A DNA stretch of 10,411 nucleotides, taken from assembly GCA_016919605.1 (NCBI GenBank), contig JACXTQ010000098.1, positions 1-10,411 on the forward strand, given 5' to 3'. This stretch comes from Methylovulum sp. Lineage in GTDB: Bacteria > Pseudomonadota > Gammaproteobacteria > Methylococcales > Methylomonadaceae. Each line of letters begins with the position of its first letter. Within the stretch, counting starts at the first letter, position 1. Of the stretch, positions 5,107 through 10,411 are shown piece after piece. The notes beneath the pieces were generated by a model. That model had not been told where the DNA came from and did no database searches. It saw only the letters and a list, made by a program, of their open reading frames with translations. Position numbers and translations under genes: made by a program.

Positions 5107-5316
5107 TTATTTGCCTGAAATTTGAGCAGCAGTAGCGTTGTTGCTAGTGTGTCTTTTTTCTATTTTAGAAAAAGTTTCAGTTTGCAGCGCAGCAACAGCG
5201 CCGCTTTGTAAATGTTTGGTTTCGTCTTTTTTCAATAAAACTACTAAAAGAACGATTGCAGCGATACAGCCACCAACGATGAACCACATTGTGTTGTCTT
5301 CTTGTACTTCAGCCAT
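5107..5316 (-). CDS. Small single-pass membrane protein
   Basis: The protein has 69 residues: a short acidic N-terminus (MAEVQEDNTM), then one hydrophobic helix at about 10-28 (WFIVGGCIAAIVLLVVLL), then two lysines and a polar, low-complexity tail rich in Thr, Ala, Asn and Lys. The positive-inside rule suggests the tail is cytoplasmic. GAGGA lies 6 bases before the ATG, a good ribosome-binding site, and a strong terminator follows, so this is very probably an expressed monocistronic gene. I do not recognise a family. It is divergent from the ter operon across a 477-bp gap, and no functional link can be shown. Confidence 0.78.
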   Translation of the reverse strand: MAEVQEDNTMWFIVGGCIAAIVLLVVLLKKDETKHLQSGAVAALQTETFSKIEKRHTSNNATAAQISGK

Positions 5317-5793
5317 TTCTAAATCCTCATCTATAGTTATTAATATTTTTGTTATTCCCCTTTCCTACAAGGGAGCAACCCATAGTGTATGGGTCGGTTG
5401 TCGAAAGTTTTCTTAAACAACGGTGCAATTTTTATCACGATAACCGTGTTGTGTCAAAACTATAAATTAAAATTTATCCACTAATCCGACAAGGGTTTAT
5501 ATCGTTATTTGCTAGTATTTTGCAACAAATTGAAAATAAATAAGAAATAATTCAAAAACTCAGACCATAAGGTTCCGGTCATTTTTTATTTGCAAAAATA
5601 GCCATCCGCAAGCCGTAGCTGCTGCATAGCGCCTGGCTAGGAAAACCACCTATTACAGGTTATGATAGTTACGCGTATTGGCTCTGTGTCGCCGTAATAG
5701 GCTTCGCGGGATTGCCTTGCTTTGTTGGCCTTGCGCCCCCATGTCTGAAACTTAAGCCTTACCATTAACATCATGACCGGAGATTAATTTTTT
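5317..5793. promoter_or_regulatory. Gene-free intergenic region upstream of ter operon
   Basis: There is no coding frame. The region lies between two divergent genes, so it should hold both promoters, though I could not fix convincing -35/-10 pairs. Visible structure includes ACCCATA-GTG-TATGGGT (5378-5394), an exact hairpin in the leader or promoter of the leftward gene; the AT palindrome ATAAATT-AA-AATTTAT (5462-5477); and CCTATTAC (5649-5656) with its exact inverse GTAATAGG (5694-5701), with a TATGAT at 5661-5666 inside the loop. GGAG at 5779-5782 is the probable ribosome-binding site for terD, with a long 11-base spacing. Confidence 0.45.
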
Positions 5794-6369
5794 ATGAGTA
5801 TTTCGTTAAGCAAAGGCGGTAACATCAGTTTATCCAAAACCGACCCTAGCCTAAAAAATGTCATTGTCGGCTTAGGTTGGGATGCCAGACCTACGGACGG
5901 CGCCGATTTTGATTTGGATGCCAGTGCGTTTATGGTCAAGGATGATGGCAAGGTGCGCTCGGACAGCGATTTTATTTTTTATAACCAAACCAAATCCACG
6001 TGCGGTTCGGTGGAACATACCGGCGATAACCGCACCGGCGCAGGTGACGGCGATGATGAGTCGGTCATTGTGTTGCTTGATAAAGTGCCCACCGACATCC
6101 AACGGCTAGTTTTTACTGTCACCATCCACGAAGCGGAACTACGCAAACAAAATTTTGGTCAGGTGAGTCAGGCTTTCGTCCGTATCGTCAACAAAGACAC
6201 CGGGGTTGAAGTCACCCGCTTTGATCTGAGCGAAGATGCCTCCATCGAAACCGCGATGATTTTCGGCGAAATCTACCGCCACAGCGGCGAATGGAAGTTT
6301 CGTGCCGTAGGCCAAGGCTATGCGGGTGGTCTGACCGCTTTGGCCCGCCAATACGGCATTAACGTTTAA
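5794..6369 (+). CDS. terD: Tellurite resistance protein TerD
   Basis: The protein has 191 residues, full length for the family (E. coli TerD 192). It opens with MSISLSKGGNISLSK, followed by GLGWDAR at 26-32 and DFDLDASAF at 38-46. The acidic loop GDNRTGAGDGDDE at 77-89 provides the calcium ligands of TerD domains. The end, EWKFRAVGQGYAGGL and QYGIN, is closer to TerD than to TerE. TerD proteins are cytoplasmic, bind calcium, and are needed for tellurite, colicin and phage-resistance phenotypes of ter loci, although the biochemical activity is unsettled. It is the first gene of a rightward run of five, 79 bp from the next. GGAG at 5779-5782 may be its ribosome-binding site. Confidence 0.95.
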   Translation: MSISLSKGGNISLSKTDPSLKNVIVGLGWDARPTDGADFDLDASAFMVKDDGKVRSDSDFIFYNQTKSTCGSVEHTGDNRTGAGDGDDESVIVLLDKVPTDIQRLVFTVTIHEAELRKQNFGQVSQAFVRIVNKDTGVEVTRFDLSEDASIETAMIFGEIYRHSGEWKFRAVGQGYAGGLTALARQYGINV

Positions 6370-6448
6370 GGTTCCACCCCGCTTGTTACGGCAAGCCCAT
6401 TTTAAAACTCACCCACTTAACAAAAATTAAAAACGAGGACACGGCATC

Positions 6449-7024
6449 ATGGCAATATCTCTCACTAAAGGCGGCAACGTAAATTTAAGCAAAGAAGCCC
6501 CCGGCTTAAACAAGCTCTTGGTTGGCTTGGGCTGGGATGCGCGTGCTACGGACGGAGCGGCGTTCGATTTGGATGCCAGTGCGTTTTTAGTCAAATTGGA
6601 CGGCAAAGTGCGCTCCGATGGCGATTTTTGCTTTTTTAACAATAAAGTGGTCGCTGAGGGTGCGGTTGAGCATCTGGGTGACAACACCACCGGCATAGGC
6701 GAAGGCGACGACGAAGTGATTAAGGTCGAATTGGCGAAAATCCCCGCCGATTTGGATAAAGTCGTGTTTACCGTGACCATTTACGATGCCGAGACCCGTA
6801 AACAAAACTTTGGGCAAGTCAGCCGTGCTTATATCCGCATTGTCAACGAAGAAAACGGCCAAGAAATCACCCGTTACGATTTGAGCGAAGATGCCTCTAT
6901 CGAAACTGCGATGATTTTTGGCGAAATTTACCGTATTGGCAGCGATTGGAAATTTAAAGCGGTCGGCCAAGGTTTTGCAGGCGGTTTAGGGCCATTGGCG
7001 GCCTCGTTTGGCGTTAACGTTTAA
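6449..7024 (+). CDS. terE: Tellurite resistance protein TerE (TerD family)
   Basis: The protein has 191 residues, the same length as E. coli TerE. It opens MAISLTKGGNVNLSKEAPGL, with GLGWDAR at 26-32, FDLDASAF at 39-46 and the acidic loop GDNTTGIGEGDDE at 77-89. It then has TIYDAETRKQNFGQVS and the end WKFKAVGQGFAGGL. It is a clear paralogue of the preceding gene. KEAP, TIYDAE and the loop variant favour TerE over TerD. GAGGA at 6435-6439 lies 9 bases before the ATG. It probably shares a transcript with terD; a weak GCTTG/CAAGC hairpin in the gap could modulate readthrough but lacks a T tract. Confidence 0.93.
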   Translation: MAISLTKGGNVNLSKEAPGLNKLLVGLGWDARATDGAAFDLDASAFLVKLDGKVRSDGDFCFFNNKVVAEGAVEHLGDNTTGIGEGDDEVIKVELAKIPADLDKVVFTVTIYDAETRKQNFGQVSRAYIRIVNEENGQEITRYDLSEDASIETAMIFGEIYRIGSDWKFKAVGQGFAGGLGPLAASFGVNV

Positions 7025-7039
7025 ATTGCCGGCACGGCC

Positions 7040-8248
7040 ATGCCTGTCCTAAATGCCAATAGCCTACTCCTTAGCAAAGGGCGGCGGCTACCGCTGACGG
7101 ACATTTTCGCCAATTATCAGGTAGCGGCGCGTTTCCAGATTGGCTTGAGCATTACTGGCCTGTCGGAAACGGTGGACTTTGCCTGTTTTGGCCTTGATGC
7201 CCAGCAAAAACTGTCCGATGACCGCTATATGACCTTTTTCAACCAACCGCAAACGCCTTGTGGCGCGGTTAGTTTGGCGGCGACTGCGGGTGATCCGGCA
7301 GGTTTTTGCTGCCAATTGGACAAGTTGCCCACCCGCATTGACCGTCTGGTGTTTACGGCGGCGATTGACGGCAACGGTACTATGCGCCAAATGCAAGCCG
7401 GGTATTTACGTTTACTGTTAGCCGATACAGAAATGGCGCGATTTAGCTTTAACGGCGGTGATTTTGCCGATGAAAAAGCCCTCATGGTCGGCGAGCTATA
7501 CCGTAAGGATGGCGCATGGCGTTTCAATGCCATCGGCCAAGGCTTTAACGGCGGCTTGGCCGCCTTAGTCAGGCATTTCGGGGCCGAAGTGACCGAAGAA
7601 CAGGCCAAACCTAAGCCAGTAGAAAATAAAGTGTCGCTCTCCAAAATCACCTTGGAGAAACGCGGTGACAAAATCTCTTTGGACAAACCTAAAACTGCCA
7701 ATGGTTATGGGCGCATTGTCTGCAATTTGAATTGGTCAACCTATACGCCCCAGAAAAAAAGTTTTTTTGGTGGCCAAACGGCTGGCCAGCCCATTGACCT
7801 TGATTTAGGGTGCTTGTATGAACTTAGCGATGGCACCAAACATGTCGTCCAAGCTTTAGGCAATTGTTTTGGCGATTATGGCAACCTCCCCTATATCCAC
7901 TTGGCGGGTGATGACCGCTCCGGCGAGGTTGCCGAAGGCGAGTTTCTGTATATTAACGGCAGCCATTTTGACCGTATCCGGCGCATTTGCATTTATGCCT
8001 TCATCTACGAAGGCGCGGTAAGCTGGACACAGGCCGATGCCGTGGTGACTGTGGCCGTTCCAGGCCATCCGGTCATTGAAGTGCGTTTGGATTCCCAAGG
8101 CAAAAATTCCAATATGTGCGCCATCGCCATGCTGGAAAATAGCCAAGGCGCGTTAAAATTGACCAAGCTTAACGAATATTTTAGCGGTCATGAAAAACTG
8201 GACAACCATTACCAATGGGGGATGAAATGGCGGAGTGGCCGCAAATAA
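7040..8248 (+). CDS. terA: TerA, two-domain TerD-superfamily protein
   Basis: The protein has 402 residues (E. coli TerA about 385). Residues about 30-180 are a degenerate TerD domain: the GWD, DLDAS and acidic-loop positions are replaced (SITGLSE, VDFACFG, TAGDPAG), while MTFFNQPQTPCGAV and the end FNAIGQGFNGGL are kept. A linker at 184-215 is rich in Lys, Pro and Glu and includes VSLSKITLEKRG-DKISLDKP. Residues about 222-402 are the characteristic TerA half, with CNLNWSTYTP, IDLDLGCLYEL, LAGDDRSGEVAEGE, GHPVIEVRLDS and a terminus YQWGMKWRSGRK. It starts 15 bp after terE, with no obvious ribosome-binding site, so coupling is likely. The lost acidic residues imply that the N-terminal copy does not bind calcium. 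That is inference. Confidence 0.92.
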   Translation: MPVLNANSLLLSKGRRLPLTDIFANYQVAARFQIGLSITGLSETVDFACFGLDAQQKLSDDRYMTFFNQPQTPCGAVSLAATAGDPAGFCCQLDKLPTRIDRLVFTAAIDGNGTMRQMQAGYLRLLLADTEMARFSFNGGDFADEKALMVGELYRKDGAWRFNAIGQGFNGGLAALVRHFGAEVTEEQAKPKPVENKVSLSKITLEKRGDKISLDKPKTANGYGRIVCNLNWSTYTPQKKSFFGGQTAGQPIDLDLGCLYELSDGTKHVVQALGNCFGDYGNLPYIHLAGDDRSGEVAEGEFLYINGSHFDRIRRICIYAFIYEGAVSWTQADAVVTVAVPGHPVIEVRLDSQGKNSNMCAIAMLENSQGALKLTKLNEYFSGHEKLDNHYQWGMKWRSGRK

Positions 8249-8308
8249 GCTTGCCCCCAACACCCCCCTTCCTTTATTCACTATTGAACACATCATCGAG
8301 CATATAAA

Positions 8309-8901
8309 ATGGCTATTAGTTTACAGAAAGGACAAAAAATATCCTTGTCCAAAGAATCCGGCGGTTCCTTAAGTAAAGTGATTATGGGTCTGGGTTGGGA
8401 TGCGAAAAAATCCGGCGGCGGCCTGTTGAAAGGCTTGTTTGGCGGTGGCGGTAGCGATGCGATTGATTTGGACGCTTCGTGCATACTGTTTGATGATAAT
8501 AACAAAGCCGTGGACACGGTTTATTTTGGTCATCTGAAAAGCAAAGACGGCAGCATTGTCCATACCGGCGACAACCGTACCGGCGCGGGTGACGGCGATG
8601 ACGAACAAATTATCGTTGATTTGGACAAAGTTCCCGCCAACGTCAAATCCTTGGTGTTTACCGTCAATTCTTTCACCGGACAAACCTTTGATTCGGTCGA
8701 AAATGCCTATTGCCGTCTGGTTGACAGCAGCTCCAAAACGAAGTCGCCCGCTATACGTTGACCGCCCAAGGCTCGCATACCGCGCAAATCATGGCAAAAG
8801 TCTACCGCCACAACGGCGAATGGAAAATGCACGCTATCGGCGAAAATGGCACCGGACGTACCATTGAAAACTTGCTGCCACAAATTGTCGTCCATCTGTA
8901 A
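8309..8901 (+). pseudogene. terZ: TerZ-like TerD-family protein, one-base deletion
   Basis: The first frame gives MAISLQKGQKISLSKESGGS, GLGWDAKK, a glycine-rich insert (about 36-48), DLDASCILFDD, GDNRTGAGDGDDE at 87-99 and NAYCRLVDSSS. The frame then breaks at the A run 8735-8738. With one more A the next frame continues NEVARYTLTAQGSHTAQIMA and KVYRHNGEWKMHAIG, ending LLPQIVVHL and TAA at 8899-8901. Restored length is about 197 residues. The glycine insert after GWD, KDGSIVHTGDN and NSFTGQ match TerZ better than TerD/E; TerX is an alternative. The calcium loop lies before the break. Strong conservation on both sides makes a homopolymer sequencing error or a very recent mutation likely. It lies 60 bp after terA and 6 bp before the ATP-grasp gene. 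Confidence 0.88.
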
Positions 8902-8907
8902 ACGCCG

Positions 8908-9930
8908 ATGCGAATTTGGTTTAATAAAACATTCTCCACCATCAACGCCGTTTTTAACAACCTGCGCCTAGCCGGAAAACCGGGCGCGGTGACGGTCATT
9001 TGCACCCATACTCATAGCACTGCTTCGGCTTTTTTGGCGGCTAACGAAAGCTATCTTGAACCCAGCGCCCCGACAGGCCATGAGTATCTCGACTGGTGCT
9101 TAGCCTTTTGCCAAAGCCACCGCATTGATATATTTTGGCCGGGCAAAGAAGCGGCGTTTCTCAGCCAACATCATGCGCAATTTCACGCCATCGGCGTACA
9201 AGTGATGTCCGTTGCCGACTATGAGACCCTAAACTTGCTCAATGACAAGGCCCAGTTTTATACCGAACTGGACCCCGACATTGCCCAGACGATGGAATTT
9301 ATCGCCGTTGATAATCTGGACGAGTTTGACCGTGCCGTTGCCCAATTATCGACGCGGCATAACAGCCTGTGCATCAAGCCTTCGGTATCGGTATTTGGCT
9401 TAGGGTTTCGGATTTTAGACACCCGCCGCGACAGCATCACCCATTTGATTAAAGGTGTGGAATACGAAATCCCCCTGCAAGAATTGCGGCAAGGCATGAT
9501 GAACACCCGCCATTTCGACACTATGTTAGTCATGGAACATCTGGGCGGCCATGAATGGAGCGTGGATTGCGCAGGTCGGCACGGCGAATTGTTGTGCGCC
9601 GTGCAACGGCGTAAATCCTTGCTGTTAGGTCACGGCCAAGAGATAGACAATAACGCCGAAATTACCGGCATGGTCGAACGCCTGACCGGCCACTACCGCT
9701 TGAACGGCCTGTTTAACATCCAGTTTAAAAACGGCAAGGACGGCCCTAGGTTGCTGGAAATCAACCCGCGCCCATCGGGTGGTTTCGGCATGTCCTGCCT
9801 AGCAGGCACCAACCTTGCCAAACTGGCGTTGCAAGCGTTTAAGGGCGAAAAGATTAGCGTGCCTGAAATACATTACGGCTTGAAGATCGCGGAGATTAAC
9901 ACGCCTGTGGTGTTGCGGGATGATTTGTGA
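8908..9930 (+). CDS. ATP-grasp ligase associated with ter operon
   Basis: The protein has 340 residues. Residues 1-115 form an N-terminal Rossmann-like pre-ATP-grasp region (MRIWFNKTF, VTVICTHTHS, DIFWPGKEA). The ATP-grasp fold follows, with CIKPSVSVFGLGFR at 155-168 (nucleotide-binding lysine Lys157), MEHLGGHEWSVD at 209-220 (adenine hinge and acidic residue), NGLFNIQFK at 266-274, and LEINPRPSGGFGM at 283-295 (metal-binding Glu284 and Asn286). Such enzymes join a carboxylate to an amine or similar nucleophile through an acyl-phosphate. The substrate cannot be read from sequence. It starts 6 bp after the terZ-like stop, so it is in the same operon. Comparative-genomic work on ter loci describes linked ATP-grasp biosynthetic modules, and this arrangement fits one. 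Confidence 0.88.
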   Translation: MRIWFNKTFSTINAVFNNLRLAGKPGAVTVICTHTHSTASAFLAANESYLEPSAPTGHEYLDWCLAFCQSHRIDIFWPGKEAAFLSQHHAQFHAIGVQVMSVADYETLNLLNDKAQFYTELDPDIAQTMEFIAVDNLDEFDRAVAQLSTRHNSLCIKPSVSVFGLGFRILDTRRDSITHLIKGVEYEIPLQELRQGMMNTRHFDTMLVMEHLGGHEWSVDCAGRHGELLCAVQRRKSLLLGHGQEIDNNAEITGMVERLTGHYRLNGLFNIQFKNGKDGPRLLEINPRPSGGFGMSCLAGTNLAKLALQAFKGEKISVPEIHYGLKIAEINTPVVLRDDL

Positions 9931-9942
9931 TGGGGTGGGATC

Positions 9943-10411
9943 GTGGCTAGGATTGAGGGGGTTTTGATACAGAATTTTAAAACCTTAAAAAACGTTATGC
10001 TCGGAGTGCTTTGGTGGTGCGATACCGAGCCGGAATTCTTGCCATTAAGTGATATAACCGTAATTATTGGTAAAAATGGTGTGGGCAAAAGCACATTATT
10101 TGATGTTTTTGGATTTTTAGCGGATGCTCTTAAATTTGGCGTAGAGGAAGCTTGTGATTTATGTGGACGAGGGGGATTTGAAAAACTACGCTCTCAAGGT
10201 AGAAATGAAGGAATTGGTTTAGAGATTTATTATAGAGAAAACAAAGATACCCCCCCTATTACCTATTTTATTTGTATTAATGTCGAAAATTCTGGACGGC
10301 CTTTTGTAGAGAAAGAATGTCTTTTACAGCATATAGATGGACAGCCTAGTGTTTTCTTAATGTTATCTAATGGAAGAGGTGCTGCGCTAAAAGAAGAGGG
10401 ATTTTGCTATT
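9943..10411 (+). CDS. AAA/SMC-like ATPase (AAA_21/OLD-like), partial at window end
   Basis: 156 codons are visible and the 3' end is outside the window. The protein opens VARIEGVLIQNFKTLKNVML and has Walker A GKNGVGKST at about 43-51 after LSDITVIIG. FDVFGFLADALKFGVEEACD follows, then RGGFEKLRSQGRNEGIGLEI. This is the N-terminal half of an ABC/SMC-type ATPase of the AAA_21 or OLD-like group; the signature motif and Walker B would lie beyond the window. GTG 9943 is chosen because an in-frame TGA (9928-9930) precedes it and GGGTGGGA lies just upstream; TTG 9964 is an alternative. The gene is more AT-rich than the ter genes and 12 bp from the ATP-grasp stop. It could be a read-through operon member or a separate accessory or defence gene. 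OLD-like proteins often pair with a nuclease or TOPRIM partner. Confidence 0.83.
   Translation, partial: MARIEGVLIQNFKTLKNVMLGVLWWCDTEPEFLPLSDITVIIGKNGVGKSTLFDVFGFLADALKFGVEEACDLCGRGGFEKLRSQGRNEGIGLEIYYRENKDTPPITYFICINVENSGRPFVEKECLLQHIDGQPSVFLMLSNGRGAALKEEGFCY

Noticed and set aside
5572..5595. GACC...GGTC followed by a T-rich run, as a possible terminator
   Set aside because: The stem is only four base pairs and there is no gene upstream on that strand to terminate.
1..10411. CRISPR array, tRNA or rRNA
   Set aside because: No regularly spaced direct repeats, tRNA-like cloverleaf with the TTCRA loop, or rRNA sequence was seen on either strand.

Overview
The window reads as bacterial chromosome, most likely from a gammaproteobacterium. 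The ter genes are of the E. coli TerD/E/A/Z type, and codon use is mixed at moderate GC. A methanotroph-like or sulfur-oxidiser-like host is possible, but nothing here fixes the genus. There are no rRNA, tRNA or CRISPR features.

Left half (about 103-4974): an accessory island with transposon-like borders. A 23-24 bp inverted repeat lies at 109-131 and 4945-4968. Directly outside both copies sits the same hexamer, GCTAAT (103-108 and 4969-4974), which looks like a target-site duplication. Inside the borders, from left to right, are: an unrecognised broken gene end (121-379); a leftward AbiJ-like/HEPN-like abortive-infection candidate (457-1215); a leftward TIR-domain protein with a cysteine cluster (1503-2384); a serine resolvase broken by three frameshifts (2400-2952); a leftward higBA toxin-antitoxin pair with a frameshifted toxin (3053-3738); a rightward DUF1778 antitoxin with a GNAT toxin interrupted by an in-frame TGA (3867-4654); and the relic of a second DUF1778 antitoxin (4716-4864). 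No transposase is visible. The two candidate effector genes and two antitoxins are intact, while both toxins and the recombinase are broken. The higBA pair is itself bracketed by 33-bp imperfect inverted repeats. Its promoter is a perfect 20-bp-arm palindrome that reads as the same promoter in both directions.

Middle (4975-5793): a short leftward gene for a single-pass membrane protein with a clear intrinsic terminator, then about 480 bp of AT-rich, gene-free DNA that must hold the promoters for that gene and for the ter operon.

Right half (5794-9930): a rightward tellurite/stress-resistance operon, terD - terE - terA - terZ-like (one-base deletion at an A run) - ATP-grasp ligase. The TerD-family proteins carry acidic calcium-binding motifs, except the degenerate N-terminal copy in TerA. 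The tightly packed ATP-grasp gene suggests that a small-molecule or peptide ligation step accompanies the Ter proteins. A more AT-rich AAA ATPase gene (from 9943) follows and runs off the window.

Several of the breaks are single-base indels, some in homopolymers (resolvase GGGGG, terZ AAAA). Genuine decay and sequencing or assembly error cannot be fully separated from this sequence alone.
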